DNA of 64,000 nucleotides from Chloroflexi bacterium AL-N1 (GTDB lineage Bacteria > Chloroflexota > Chloroflexia > Chloroflexales > Roseiflexaceae), in NCBI GenBank assembly GCA_013122435.1, contig WYDT01000007.1:248001-312000 (forward strand), given 5' to 3'. Below the pieces are notes generated by a model, which had not been told where the DNA came from, did not search any database, and saw only the letters and a program-made list of their open reading frames with translations. This document shows positions 45,652-55,758 of the stretch, piece by piece (the first letter of the stretch is position 1; the number at the start of each line of letters is the position of its first letter). Made by a program: the position numbers and the translations under genes.

Positions 45652-46375
45652 CAGTTGTCTTTTCGACCACCTCTATCCATTGCTCGAAGACAGATTGCGT
45701 ACAAATGAGAATGGCTGATGGACTAGCATAGTTCTGATCTAGTGCATTCCACAGATGATCAAGAAAATCTGACGAGAGGGTGGGTTGCACTTGCAGATCA
45801 AGGGCCTCAAATGTTGTGACACGAGTAATCTGCCTATTATTCAATTCTAAGATAAGTCCAATGGCAACCGTTTCAGCATCAAAGACACCAAGTGCCAGCG
45901 ATGTTGTCGTGGGGAGATAGCTCAGAAATTGTGTGACCACTTCGTAGGTCCATCCGTGCCAGTGACCTGGATAGGGTGGCATGCTGATGTACCCCGTTTG
46001 ACTACTCCACAGCAGATCCCCAACCGTACGGTAATACTGATCTAATGTCATTGCGCGATGCTCGATGGATTGGGCCTGTCGGGCGACTAATGCGAGATGT
46101 TGTTTGTTAATCACATGCACTCGTTGCCATTCATTGCGTGCGTGCAGTTCCGCTGCCAGTGCTTGTGGGTTGCTGGCATCGTTCACTCCTAGATCGTGTC
46201 GTACCCCCGCCCTGGTGTCAACTACGCGCAGAATGTGGCCATCGTCGTGCAGGATAAACAGGCCATGTTCTCCTGGCTGTGCAGCACAGATATACTGCCC
46301 TGGCTCAATGAAGCGACCCAGGTTGCGCCAGGTGCGTGGGTCGAGATCAACGACATCCCAGTTTCGATCAATCAT
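45602..46375 (-). CDS. Conserved protein of unknown function in the galactoside operon
   Basis: A 257-residue protein that I cannot assign to a family. The ATG at 46375 overlaps the GH35 stop by 8 bases (ATGATTGA), indicating translational coupling. A long upstream extension of the same frame lies within GH35 and is not likely coding. The sequence is mixed alpha/beta, with an N-terminal strand-rich part (LFILHDDGHILRVVD) and a C-terminal part with GVFDAETVAIGLILELNN. A GNAT-like or sensor fold is possible. It is the last gene of the operon. Confidence 0.6.
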   Translation of the reverse strand: MIDRNWDVVDLDPRTWRNLGRFIEPGQYICAAQPGEHGLFILHDDGHILRVVDTRAGVRHDLGVNDASNPQALAAELHARNEWQRVHVINKQHLALVARQAQSIEHRAMTLDQYYRTVGDLLWSSQTGYISMPPYPGHWHGWTYEVVTQFLSYLPTTTSLALGVFDAETVAIGLILELNNRQITRVTTFEALDLQVQPTLSSDFLDHLWNALDQNYASPSAILICTQSVFEQWIEVVEKTTVIERAVQEHRAFLRLL

Positions 46376-48386
46376 GAAGTGCCTCCCAGATATGGACGCT
46401 ATACGGTGGTAGCGTGAGTGCAACCGAGTCGTGTCCCTGCAAGGTCTCTGTGTTTTGCCATGCAGCGCGCAGTGTGTACGAGCCGTTGAACTGTAGTGTG
46501 GTAGCACAGGTGCTATCCGTTGGATTGGCAGCAAATAACAATATCTGCTCATCATCACACATAACCGCGAGATCGATAGATGGATCTGCACTGCGAAATG
46601 CTGGTTCTGGCACCAGATCACCGACAAGGTCGGGCAGTTCTGCTGTTTCAGCCCAGATCAGGCGCCCCGCTCCGATATTTGCGACACCAGGTGCGTCGAG
46701 AAATTGATTGAGTATGCCAGTTTGGGTGAGCGTTGGATCGGTGTAGGGCAGACCAGGTCCGACCACGACGGTACCACCAGACTCAATGTAGGCAAGGATG
46801 TGGCGCTGATCGTTGATGTCCATAAAATCTGTAGCCTGCAGTAGTACTAACGGATATTGCGCCAATTGTTGCGACGTGATATGGGTATCAGCGAGGTCGT
46901 AGTCCATCGAATGAGCCTGAAGAGTGTGCAACAGTGTCCCAAACCAGGTGTCGGTACGATGCTCATCAGCCTCGGTAGTGGCATCCCAGCGGAGATCCAG
47001 ATCAACGTCGGTGGTAAACAGCTCTGGCGGCAATCCGTAAAGATCGGCATGGGCATAATTAAGCGTTGATGTCATTGCTGTGTACCGCCCCAGATCGTAG
47101 TTTCGTAATACCAATACCTGTCGGTCGCGTGCAAAACGCCAGAATTGGTAGCTGTGGAGGAAGTGAGTCAGACGCTGGTAGAAATCTGCGTACTCAGGGC
47201 GAAGCATGCCATGACGGGTAATTGCACTGCCTTGCCAACGATCGCGTTCAACGAGCATGTACAGGTTGAGGGCTTTGAGGCCGTGCATCAGCGTGGCAAG
47301 TGTAATCAATTCCTGATCGTTGGGCATTGGTGTCAAGGGGTGATGGCTCCAGATACCACATCCAAATTCTGGCACAAAAGGTAGTTGGGTGCTGCCGACG
47401 AGGAAACGAGTCTGGCGTACAGCGCTGGCATAGCCCTCTTTGTTACGATAGAGATTCATCCCCACCCAATCGATGTCGTGGTGCGCCTCCATACGTGCCA
47501 CATCGAGTGGTGTACGTTGCTGGAAGGCCACATCGTGGAAGATGGGCACACCAACAATCTCGCGCTCGCGCAACATGCGTGCAAAACGGGCGACGCTCCA
47601 TGTAATCTGATATTCTTTGTATGCCACCCAGTCGAGATGCCAGGGTAGGTCTTTGCGTGTATTGACCTGACAATCACGTGGCCCTTCAATCTCGGTGAAA
47701 TCAGCATAGGTGGTATGGTAAGCCGCATTCAGCGTCTCAATCTGGTGATAGCGTTCTTCCAAAAACAAACGATAGAGTTTGAGTGAGTCAGGGCTGTAGT
47801 CGGTAGCGTAGGTTTGTTCGTGAAAGAGATAGCAGGTTTCATTATCGCTTTGCACTGCCACGATGCATCCGTTGGGGGCCAGGTGACGGGCGATGATCGG
47901 GCAGATGGCGTCGAACCACCCCGCACTGTAGGCATAGAAGGCCTCGCTAGCGTATGATGGTACGGGAAATTGATGTGGCGGATGCAGACCCCACGCAGCA
48001 TCGTAATGGATGCTGCCAACCGCAGTATGGGCCTGTACAGCCGGATCAAGGAGGACCCACTCAGGAAAGCCAAAGTCAGTGAGTTCGGCATTGATCAATG
48101 GTCCAGGTCGCACGATCAGCCAGAGACTGCGCTCCTCACAGAGCTTGATGAATCCTTCAACATCTTTGCGATCATCTTCGCTTCCCCAGTCATAGTGACC
48201 GGGTGATGTTTCGTGGATGGCCCATGGAATGTAGGTTTCGACCATCTGAAAGCCAAGTTGTTTGACTTGATCAAGGATCTGTGGCCAGAGTGCGCGCTCA
48301 AGCCGCCAATAATGGACAGTGCCGGCATAGACGGGAATGGTCTGGCCCGCAATGTGTAGTCCTTCGTGTGTTAGTGTAACGGTCAC
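46368..48386 (-). CDS. Glycoside hydrolase family 35-like beta-galactosidase
   Basis: A 672-residue hydrolase of terminal beta-galactosides. The N-terminal TIM barrel has VETYIPWAIHETSPGHYDW and LIVRPGPLINAEL, with acid/base Glu in VAVQSDNET and nucleophile Glu in PFVPEFGCG. These are the GH35 landmarks, although GH42 is related. There is no signal peptide, so it acts in the cytosol on imported oligosaccharides. The GTG start at 48386 follows AGGAGG. It lies directly downstream of the transporter ATPase gene. Confidence 0.88.
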   Translation of the reverse strand: MTVTLTHEGLHIAGQTIPVYAGTVHYWRLERALWPQILDQVKQLGFQMVETYIPWAIHETSPGHYDWGSEDDRKDVEGFIKLCEERSLWLIVRPGPLINAELTDFGFPEWVLLDPAVQAHTAVGSIHYDAAWGLHPPHQFPVPSYASEAFYAYSAGWFDAICPIIARHLAPNGCIVAVQSDNETCYLFHEQTYATDYSPDSLKLYRLFLEERYHQIETLNAAYHTTYADFTEIEGPRDCQVNTRKDLPWHLDWVAYKEYQITWSVARFARMLREREIVGVPIFHDVAFQQRTPLDVARMEAHHDIDWVGMNLYRNKEGYASAVRQTRFLVGSTQLPFVPEFGCGIWSHHPLTPMPNDQELITLATLMHGLKALNLYMLVERDRWQGSAITRHGMLRPEYADFYQRLTHFLHSYQFWRFARDRQVLVLRNYDLGRYTAMTSTLNYAHADLYGLPPELFTTDVDLDLRWDATTEADEHRTDTWFGTLLHTLQAHSMDYDLADTHITSQQLAQYPLVLLQATDFMDINDQRHILAYIESGGTVVVGPGLPYTDPTLTQTGILNQFLDAPGVANIGAGRLIWAETAELPDLVGDLVPEPAFRSADPSIDLAVMCDDEQILLFAANPTDSTCATTLQFNGSYTLRAAWQNTETLQGHDSVALTLPPYSVHIWEALHD

Positions 48387-48432
48387 AACGACCCTCCTGG
48401 GTCATGGTTCAAGTCTGGCGGATACAAAGTTG

Positions 48433-49485
48433 CTATGACGATACTGGTGCGGAGGGTGTGGATGTTTCTCCTGCTCCATACAAATGACAGCGTACCCAAT
48501 GGTCGGAACGAATCCACTCGATGCCTGGCATCGTTTGCCGACATACATCCATGACTTTGGGACAACGTGCAGCGAATGGGCATCCAGGTGGTGGGTCGAT
48601 CAGCGATGGGATTTCACCGCGTGATTCAACCGTTTGTTTGGCCAACCCGGCATGTGGGTTCGGCACCGCTGACAAGAGTAAGTTGGTATATGGATGGGCT
48701 GGTTGATCCATCAATTCGCAGCTTTCGGCACCTTCGACCATATTTCCAGCATACATAACGATGGTACGGTCGCCGATGTAGCGTGCACTGGCGATGTCGT
48801 GGGTGATGTAGAGATAGCCGATGCCGCGCTCCTCCTTGAGTTGCTCGAGTAAGTTGAGGACGCCCATGCGAATCGAAACATCCAGCATAGAGATAGGCTC
48901 ATCGGCCAGGATAATCTCGGGATCGACAGCCAATGCACGTGCGATAGCCACCCGTTGGCGTTGCCCCCCCGATAATTGATGCGGGAATTTGGTCGCGAAT
49001 TCCACTGCAGGGTTGAGACCAACGATTGTCAGGAGATCTTCGACTCGATCACGAAGTTCGTGAGCAGTGGTAGCTTTCTTATGGATCTGGAGGGGGCGTT
49101 CCAGATGGTGACCAATGGTATGCACAGGATTCAGTGAACCAAAGGGGTCCTGGAAAATCATCTGTACATCGCTGCGATATGCGAGTGACGCACTGCGTGG
49201 CTCGGTTTTGATTACATCCTGCCCCTTGAAGAGAATTTCACCACGTGTCGGAGGCATCAGACGTGCGATGAGGCGTGCCGTGGTGCTTTTCCCACTACCC
49301 GACTCTCCTACCAGTGCGACGATTTCACCACGACCGATGGTAAATGAAACGTCTTCGAGTGCGTGGATGTGGTGGGTGCGCCATGTGCCACCAGCGGGAA
49401 AATATTTGGTCAGATTCCGCACATCGATCACTGGTTCTGATGTGTGGGCTATTTTTGGATGATTAGATATCGTCGAGTAACTCAT
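48433..49485 (-). CDS. Oligopeptide/oligosaccharide ABC transporter ATP-binding protein (OppF-like)
   Basis: A 350-residue ATPase. The motifs are Walker [11 protein letters not shown]-loop FQDPFGSLNP, signature LSGGQRQRVA and Walker B IILADEPIS. The C-terminal OppDF extension has the cysteine pattern CPFAARCPKVMDVC, known in some members to bind an Fe-S cluster. The ATG at 49485 follows GAAGAGGT; a TTG five codons upstream would include this site. It works with the OppD-like subunit encoded upstream. Confidence 0.92.
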   Translation of the reverse strand: MSYSTISNHPKIAHTSEPVIDVRNLTKYFPAGGTWRTHHIHALEDVSFTIGRGEIVALVGESGSGKSTTARLIARLMPPTRGEILFKGQDVIKTEPRSASLAYRSDVQMIFQDPFGSLNPVHTIGHHLERPLQIHKKATTAHELRDRVEDLLTIVGLNPAVEFATKFPHQLSGGQRQRVAIARALAVDPEIILADEPISMLDVSIRMGVLNLLEQLKEERGIGYLYITHDIASARYIGDRTIVMYAGNMVEGAESCELMDQPAHPYTNLLLSAVPNPHAGLAKQTVESRGEIPSLIDPPPGCPFAARCPKVMDVCRQTMPGIEWIRSDHWVRCHLYGAGETSTPSAPVSS

Positions 49486-49556
49486 AAGCGACCTCTTCAA
49501 AAAACATTATCTGCGAGATATGTGCCAGAGCGCATATCAATGGTTCTGGTACCTGT

Positions 49557-50573
49557 CTAGTACAAATGGCAGGCCACAAAGTGTTCTGGTGCAACTTCAC
49601 GCAATTGCGGTACGACCTGCTTATGCATTGGTTGAACCTGTGAACAGCGCGGATGAAATGCACATCCCGATGGCGGATCGATCATATCTGGTGGTGCGCC
49701 GGGTATGCCGGTTAGCTTTTTCTTCTCACCCGTAAGTGCAGGAAATGAACTCATCAACCCCTGTGTATATGGATGGAGTGGATTGTCGAATAGCTCGCGT
49801 GCGGCGGCCAGTTCGACAATCTTTCCGGCGTACATAATGCCGATGCGATCCGAAAGTTCGACCATCAATGACATATCGTGGGTGATGAAGAGAATGGAGA
49901 AACCAAGTTGTGCACGTAGCTGATCGATCTCCTGCATAATCTCTTTTTGTACCACCACATCCAGTGCAGTTGTCGGCTCATCCATAATCAACAGTGGTGG
50001 GTTCAGTGCTAATGCAATGGCAATGACCGCACGTTGTCGCATACCTCCCGAAAGTTGGTGCGGATAATCATTGATGCGCTGGCGATCAATACCAACCAGA
50101 TCCAGCAACGAAGCCGCTCGGTCATAGGCTTCATCCTTGGGCATCCGCATGTGTGTGTGAAACACATCAACGATCTGTGTGCCGACGGTCATCACTGGGT
50201 TGAGCGCGTTCATAGCACTTTGGAACACCATTGCGACTTCACGCCAGCGAAAGCTTTCCAGTTCGTCGGAGGGCATGTCTAGTACATCTTCACCCTTGAA
50301 CCAGACATGGCCGCCAGTAATGATAGCGGGGGGCCGTAAAAGGCGCATGATTGCGTGAGCAATGGTTGATTTGCCACTTCCTGATTCGCCTGCGAGCCCA
50401 AAGACTTCACCTGGTGCGATGTTGAAGGAGACATCTTCGACTGCGCGCACCGGGCCACGTGCTGTCAGGTATTCGACATATAGATTGCGTATGTCGAGGA
50501 GCGGTGTATTAGCGTGCTCGCCGGACGACTGGTGTTGCACGGACATTTTGGAGCTGGTGCTGTTTAACGACAT
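49557..50573 (-). CDS. Oligopeptide/oligosaccharide ABC transporter ATP-binding protein (OppD-like)
   Basis: A 338-residue ATPase with Walker [10 protein letters not shown], signature [12 protein letters not shown] and Walker [13 protein letters not shown], plus the OppDF cysteine block [16 protein letters not shown] (one cysteine replaced). The start is taken at ATG 50573, after GAAAGAGAG; it overlaps the permease gene by 65 bases. An ATG at 50546 is the alternative. Confidence 0.92.
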   Translation of the reverse strand: MSLNSTSSKMSVQHQSSGEHANTPLLDIRNLYVEYLTARGPVRAVEDVSFNIAPGEVFGLAGESGSGKSTIAHAIMRLLRPPAIITGGHVWFKGEDVLDMPSDELESFRWREVAMVFQSAMNALNPVMTVGTQIVDVFHTHMRMPKDEAYDRAASLLDLVGIDRQRINDYPHQLSGGMRQRAVIAIALALNPPLLIMDEPTTALDVVVQKEIMQEIDQLRAQLGFSILFITHDMSLMVELSDRIGIMYAGKIVELAAARELFDNPLHPYTQGLMSSFPALTGEKKKLTGIPGAPPDMIDPPSGCAFHPRCSQVQPMHKQVVPQLREVAPEHFVACHLY

Positions 50574-51507
50574 TAGAAAGCTCTCTTTCAGCGCGAAGAC
50601 GCGGATTGGTAATCTCATCCATTGCATAATTAATCATTGCGAGCGAAAAGGCCACCAGTGCGATACACAGCCCGGCTGGGATAAAGGTCCACCAGGCACC
50701 CACAAGGAGACTGGCATTGGTGACAGCCCAGTACAGAATAGTCCCCCAACTGACGATTCCGAGATTGCTCAACCCCAGAAAGGCTAGTCCTACATCGGCA
50801 CCAATAGCATAGATGGTTGCGCCGACAAATCCACTAATGAAGATCGATGCCATATTGGGGAAAATCTCGCGAAAGATAATCCGAGAACTGTTTTCGCCAC
50901 TGACAAGCGCAGCAAAAACAAAATCCTTTTCACGAAGAGATAACATTTGTGCGCGTAGGACGCGGGCACCCCAGGCCCATCCGACGATGCTCAACACAAT
51001 GATTACTGAGCCAGGGCCAGGCCGTAGGAAAGCTGCAAGTGTAACCAGCAACGGTAAAGGTGGGATGATCAATACGACATTCATCATTAACGATAAAACA
51101 TCGTCTACCCAGCCACTAAAATATCCCGCAGTAAGGCCAATAATTGCACCAACAACGGTTATTAGTGCTCCTGCTGAAAATCCGACAAGTAACGAAGCGC
51201 GTGTTCCCCAGACGAGTTGGGTAAAAACGTCTTGCCCCTGTCCACTGGTGCCCATCCAATGTTCTGCGGAAGGTGGTTGATTGGGTAATCCCACAAATGC
51301 CTGAGGATCTTCTGGTGCAATGATAGGCGCCAAAAGGCTCACGATGATAAATGTCAACAGAATGGTTATGCCAACTGCTGCTTTCCGATTCCCTAAAAAT
51401 GAGCGGAGCCACAACAATCGCTGTGGTTTTGGCCGGGGAACTGTCGTTGTTTCGGTTGTTTGGTTTTGATTGCTGGGTGTTTCTACCCGTTGATCATGTG
51501 CCTGCAT
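50509..51507 (-). CDS. ABC transporter permease (OppC/DppC-like)
   Basis: A 332-residue membrane protein. It has the cytoplasmic N-terminus and TM1 of DppC types (GITILLTFIIVSLLAPIIA), then the LGTDxxGRD-like segment (MGTSGQGQDVFTQLVWGTR) and the EAA loop (AQMLSLREKDFVFAALVSGE). Six membrane segments are expected. It overlaps the downstream ATPase gene and follows the OppB-like gene by 15 bases. Confidence 0.92.
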   Translation of the reverse strand: MQAHDQRVETPSNQNQTTETTTVPRPKPQRLLWLRSFLGNRKAAVGITILLTFIIVSLLAPIIAPEDPQAFVGLPNQPPSAEHWMGTSGQGQDVFTQLVWGTRASLLVGFSAGALITVVGAIIGLTAGYFSGWVDDVLSLMMNVVLIIPPLPLLVTLAAFLRPGPGSVIIVLSIVGWAWGARVLRAQMLSLREKDFVFAALVSGENSSRIIFREIFPNMASIFISGFVGATIYAIGADVGLAFLGLSNLGIVSWGTILYWAVTNASLLVGAWWTFIPAGLCIALVAFSLAMINYAMDEITNPRLRAERELSNVVKQHQLQNVRATPVVRRAR

Positions 51508-51522
51508 GGTAAGCCTCCTGGT

Positions 51523-52500
51523 TTATCGTACGCGTACGCGCGGGTCGAGGCGGATGTACAACAGATCAACGAACAGATTGGCGCTGAGTACGGCAAAGGT
51601 AATCATCAAAAACAGCCCCTGCATGAGTGGGTAATCGAGACTACGCACTGCTTGAAGGAGTAGATAGCCAAGTCCAGGGTATGAGAACACAATCTCCGTC
51701 AGCAAAGCACCACTTAACACAAAGCCCAGTGCCATGCCAAATCCGGTAATATTTGGTAACAACGCGTTGCGTGCTGCATAGTTGAACATAATGCGACGTT
51801 GTGGTAATCCCTTGGCTTCTGCAAGTGTGATATAGTCTTCGGCCAGGACACCGATCAGGGTGTTACGCATGCCTAGCATCCAGCCGCCAATGGATGTCAG
51901 AATAATGGTCCCAGCGGGTAAGATGAGATGAAAGAGCACACTTAATATAAAGTCGGTATTCCACGAAGGTATCAACATGTCGCTGTGTGCATGCTGGCGG
52001 GGAAACCAACCAAATTGAAAACTCAGGAAGTAGAGTGCCAGCAATGCAAGAAATTGATAGGGAAATGCACCAGTAAAGATGAGCAACGGTGGTAGCACGG
52101 AGTCAACAAGACCACCCCGTCTCCAAGCTCCCAGGATGCCGAGCAGATTGCCCAACGCAAAGCTTAGAATGACGGCTGTTCCAGCCAGGAGCAGTGTCCA
52201 CATAAGCCCATTTGAGATAACTGACGTTACAGGTGCAGGGAAATAGTTCAGCGAAATACCAAATTCCCCTCGGTACAATCCGGTGAGGTACTGAACGTAC
52301 TGTTGAGGGAGTGGAGCATCAGTTAAGCCGTAGGCTTGACGGATAGCATCGATCTCCTCTGGTCGTAACCGTCCCTGAAACCGAGCGAAGATGGCTGAGG
52401 CTGGATCACCCGGCATGGCACGCGGAAGAAAGAAATTGACGGTGATCGATACCCATGCAGCAACAGTGTAAAACACCAGACGCCGTAAGATGTATCGCAT
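51523..52500 (-). CDS. ABC transporter permease (OppB/DppB-like)
   Basis: A 325-residue membrane protein with six segments. The N-terminus (RRLVFYTVAAWVSITVNFFLPRAMPGDP) and the EAA loop (LAEDYITLAEAKGLPQRRI) are typical of DppB permeases. It pairs with the OppC-like subunit to form the channel. Confidence 0.92.
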   Translation of the reverse strand: MRYILRRLVFYTVAAWVSITVNFFLPRAMPGDPASAIFARFQGRLRPEEIDAIRQAYGLTDAPLPQQYVQYLTGLYRGEFGISLNYFPAPVTSVISNGLMWTLLLAGTAVILSFALGNLLGILGAWRRGGLVDSVLPPLLIFTGAFPYQFLALLALYFLSFQFGWFPRQHAHSDMLIPSWNTDFILSVLFHLILPAGTIILTSIGGWMLGMRNTLIGVLAEDYITLAEAKGLPQRRIMFNYAARNALLPNITGFGMALGFVLSGALLTEIVFSYPGLGYLLLQAVRSLDYPLMQGLFLMITFAVLSANLFVDLLYIRLDPRVRVR

Positions 52501-52602
52501 AATGTGCTCCTTTGCAGTGGTGGCACCAGGAGTGGCTGGGCACCAGTTCGTAGCTGACGTTGGCGTACAGTATCGTCAACGTCAGCCACAGGCAATCAAC
52601 GG

Positions 52603-54396
52603 TTAGTTGGGTTTAATGTTCGTTAGCAGAATGAGTCGATCAGGTTGTGCAAATGATGAAAGCAAGACATACGGATTTTCTTCGTTGGGGAAGTTGTTAA
52701 AGCGTGATGTGTTGTACTCACCCCAATAGACGTTAGGCACAAGTGGAATAGCTGGTGCGTTTTCTACGAAGATCATCTGAATTTCGTTCATGATCTGTCT
52801 TTGTTCTTCGAGGTCAGATGTGGATGCAAACTCAGCCAGCAGTGCATCCGCTTCTTCGGTGCCAAAGCGATGCCAGTTGTCACCATTTGCCTCACCAATG
52901 GGGCGTTCAGCACTTTCCATATACATCATTCCACGGTAGAACTGGTATGGTGTTGCCCCGTTGTTGCTCCATCCCATTGACATATCAAACTGGCCTTTTT
53001 GCACCTGATCGAACCATGCACTAAAGTCATAGGTGCGGGTGGTGGCTTGAATACCAACAGCCGTGAGACTCTGGGCGATGATTTGATTCATCGAAACCCA
53101 GTCGGTCCAACCAGAGACCACGTTGATGTCATACTCCATCCGTGTGCCGTCGGGAAGTGTACGAATGCCATCTCCTCCTCGTTCTAGGCCGGCCTCATCA
53201 AGCAATCGATTGGCTTCTTCGACATTAAAATCGGTCCATGTTCCCGCTTCAATCGCTTCAGGGTTTTTCCAATTCTCGTGAGCACCGGTAAGCCCGGTTG
53301 CATCAGAAGGAATGGTGTAGTCATACACGGCAACGGTCGCAAGTTGCTGGCGGTCAAACGCCATGCTAATGGCTTTCCGTACGTTGGGATCGTCAAAAGG
53401 TGCTTTCTTCGTATTAAGATACAGCATGACTGGGGCGTTGATCGGTGGGAACCAGTAATGATGGTTTTCGGGATCTTCCGAAACATAGGTCTCTTCAACA
53501 CTAGGAATAAAGTTACTGGCAAGATCATTCTCACCGTTGATTGTGGCAAGATTCGCCTGGTCATTGCCAGGATACGCAGGTTGGCGAAGTCCCTGAATGT
53601 AAGGTTTCCCTTCTTGCCAGTAGTTTGGGTTCTTCTCGATCTGCCAGACCTGATCCTGGAACAGTGTCACTTCGGTAAAGGGTCCAGTTGCTACAGGATT
53701 TTCGTTCAGAAAAGTGATGGGATCTTCGATTTCACTCCAGATATGTTCAGGAACAATCATCTGATGACCGATATCATAGAAAGAGACGGTTGATACCTGG
53801 CTAAAGGTGAATTGAACAGTTGTGTCATCAACTGCTGCGATTGAATCCAGGAAGGTGATAGCAGCACGACCGTTACCCTGTAATCCTTCATTTTCCTTCA
53901 TTGCATTGAATGTATAGGCGACGTCATTCGCAGTGAATGGCTCACCATCAGACCACTGCACCCCCTCGCGAAGAGTAAATGTTAATACCGTATTGTCATC
54001 ATTCCATTCCCATTCTGTGGCAAGCCATGGCTCAATTTCGCCTGCCATAATATTGTAGATAAACATTGGCTCGTAAATACCAGCCTGAGTAGGCCAGCGG
54101 TTGTCTCCGGTGAATGGATTGAAGTTGCGTACCCATGTAGCTTGTTGTTGGTCAGAAACGGTGAGAATACCTTCTGTTGATGGTGCTCTGCCCTCTGTAT
54201 TCTCAGCAGGAGCGTCACCTGAGTCGGCTGGTTCTGCTTCTTCCTCTGGCGTTTCAGCAGCATCTGTGCTTTCTTCGGTAGCCGGGTCGGTCGTTGCTCC
54301 AGTAGAGTCTTCTGGCGCGGCTGTGCCTCCACCACATGCTGCAAGAATAAGTGCGAAAATGGCGAACAAGAGAATGGCTAATCTTCGAACACGCAT
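52603..54396 (-). CDS. Extracellular substrate-binding lipoprotein, family 5 (peptide/oligosaccharide)
   Basis: A 597-residue SBP_bac_5 protein. The ATG at 54396 follows AAAGGAAA; the signal peptide ends in the lipobox LAAC (LILAACGGG), so it is a lipoprotein. A Glu/Ala/Pro-rich linker (about 25-65) precedes the binding domain (TFTLREGVQWSDGEPFTANDV; NPYWQEGKPYIQGLRQP). Family 5 proteins often bind peptides, but several bind oligosaccharides. The downstream GH35 gene suggests a galactoside ligand. Confidence 0.92.
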   Translation of the reverse strand: MRVRRLAILLFAIFALILAACGGGTAAPEDSTGATTDPATEESTDAAETPEEEAEPADSGDAPAENTEGRAPSTEGILTVSDQQQATWVRNFNPFTGDNRWPTQAGIYEPMFIYNIMAGEIEPWLATEWEWNDDNTVLTFTLREGVQWSDGEPFTANDVAYTFNAMKENEGLQGNGRAAITFLDSIAAVDDTTVQFTFSQVSTVSFYDIGHQMIVPEHIWSEIEDPITFLNENPVATGPFTEVTLFQDQVWQIEKNPNYWQEGKPYIQGLRQPAYPGNDQANLATINGENDLASNFIPSVEETYVSEDPENHHYWFPPINAPVMLYLNTKKAPFDDPNVRKAISMAFDRQQLATVAVYDYTIPSDATGLTGAHENWKNPEAIEAGTWTDFNVEEANRLLDEAGLERGGDGIRTLPDGTRMEYDINVVSGWTDWVSMNQIIAQSLTAVGIQATTRTYDFSAWFDQVQKGQFDMSMGWSNNGATPYQFYRGMMYMESAERPIGEANGDNWHRFGTEEADALLAEFASTSDLEEQRQIMNEIQMIFVENAPAIPLVPNVYWGEYNTSRFNNFPNEENPYVLLSSFAQPDRLILLTNIKPN

Positions 54397-54492
54397 GATG
54401 TTTCCTTTCCGTATGCTTGTATCGTACAGCACACACTCGATGTTTCAGTGGGCCCGTCTGCACCATCGAGTGACGACATTGTCATAGATATA

Positions 54493-55526
54493 TTACGGTG
54501 ATTTGGGTGCCTGACAAGATTGTCGCACCACTAATTCAGTTGGTAACACTTTCTGTTCCACAGGTAAGGTTGGACAGTCAATGAGTTTCAGTAATATGTG
54601 TGTACCCTCACGCCCCATCTGTGCCAGGGGTTGACGTACCGTGGTGAGCGAGGGATAGACGACTGCGGCTCGTGGAATATCGTCAAAACCAATCACTGAG
54701 ATGTCTTCAGGAATATGTAACCCACATTCACGTATTGCTTCGATAACGCCAAAAGCCATTTCATCGTTCGAGGCAAAAATGGCCGTGGGTGGGTGGGATA
54801 AGGCTAATAGTGTGTTCGCGCCTGCAAAACCCTGTGTTCGCATGAAGTCACCATGATAAATGAGTGTTGGGTCAACAGTGATCCCACGATCGGTCAGGGC
54901 GGCATAATATCCATTAAGGCGATCAGTGGCTGCGCGAATTTCGATTCTACCAGTGATAAAGCCGATACGTTTATGTCCCATGCTAATCAAGTACTGTGTA
55001 GCATCATACGCACCTTGCCAGTTGGTGGCTCCGACAGCATGATCAGATGTACCAATGCCCTGGTAATCAATCAATACATGGGAAACTGGCGGTGACGCAA
55101 TGACTCAAGATAAACTTCGGCGTGATGAGGTACGATCAGTAACAATCCATCGGCCATGCCCCGTGTAATCATTGAAACGTAGGTTGTTTCTTTCGTTGTC
55201 CGATGGTGGGTGGTGTACAGAAGCAGGTCATACTGTTGGGTCGATAGGGCCTCGTCAATACCACGTACAATCTCACCAGTGTACGCGTGACCCATATCCT
55301 TCACCAACAACCCAATCACATGGGAACGACCACCAGCAAGGCTACGTGCTTGTTGATTAGCGACATATCCAAGGCGAGCCATTGCGTGAATGACAGCTTC
55401 TCGTTTTTCGGGACGTACATGATCTTTGTTGTTAATCACACGAGAGACAGTAGCGTAGGAAACACCTGCTTCACGTGCCACATCGAAGATCGTTATATCT
55501 TGAGGAGAGGTTGTTTTTCGTGCCAT
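54493..55526 (-). pseudogene. LacI-family regulator with a one-base frameshift
   Basis: The first frame (55526 to 55071) has the HTH (TIFDVAREAGVSYATVSRVINN), the hinge helix (NQQARSLAGG), and the start of the sugar-binding domain, ending at FPMY. The second frame (to 54493) continues with DYQGIGTSDHAVGATNWQGA to the end of that domain. Adding one base to the GGG at 55080-55082 gives FPHVLIDYQG in one frame, so the break is a single-base deletion or a sequencing error. If real, the truncated product could bind DNA but not sense sugar. It would control the downstream transporter/GH35 operon. Confidence 0.88.
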
Positions 55527-55560
55527 ACTTCCTTCTTCATTGAAATAGCAAGCACCAATT

Positions 55561-55576
55561 TTGTGATCGCTTACAA
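55561..55576. promoter_or_regulatory. LacI-type operator, site 1
   Basis: TTGTGATCGCTTACAA differs at two of 16 positions from the palindrome TTGTAAGCGCTTACAA. It lies 35 bases upstream of the LacI start. Confidence 0.65.
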
Positions 55577-55624
55577 GCAGAAAAGAATCTTACTTTGTCC
55601 TGGTAAACTGTTATCTACTTTGTT

Positions 55625-55640
55625 TTGTAAGCGCTTGCAG
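55625..55640. promoter_or_regulatory. LacI-type operator, site 2
   Basis: TTGTAAGCGCTTGCAG differs at two of 16 positions from the same palindrome. It is 64 bases from site 1, a spacing of about six helical turns. Confidence 0.7.
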
Positions 55641-55758
55641 AAATAATATCATAGCCCAGTAGTGGTGTCAAGCAGCAAGATGCCAACGTCTGTCTGAATA
55701 TTTGAACGTTGGCATCTGCTATATGAGTTTCTTAGGAGGATCGTATAGTTGTGGAGTT

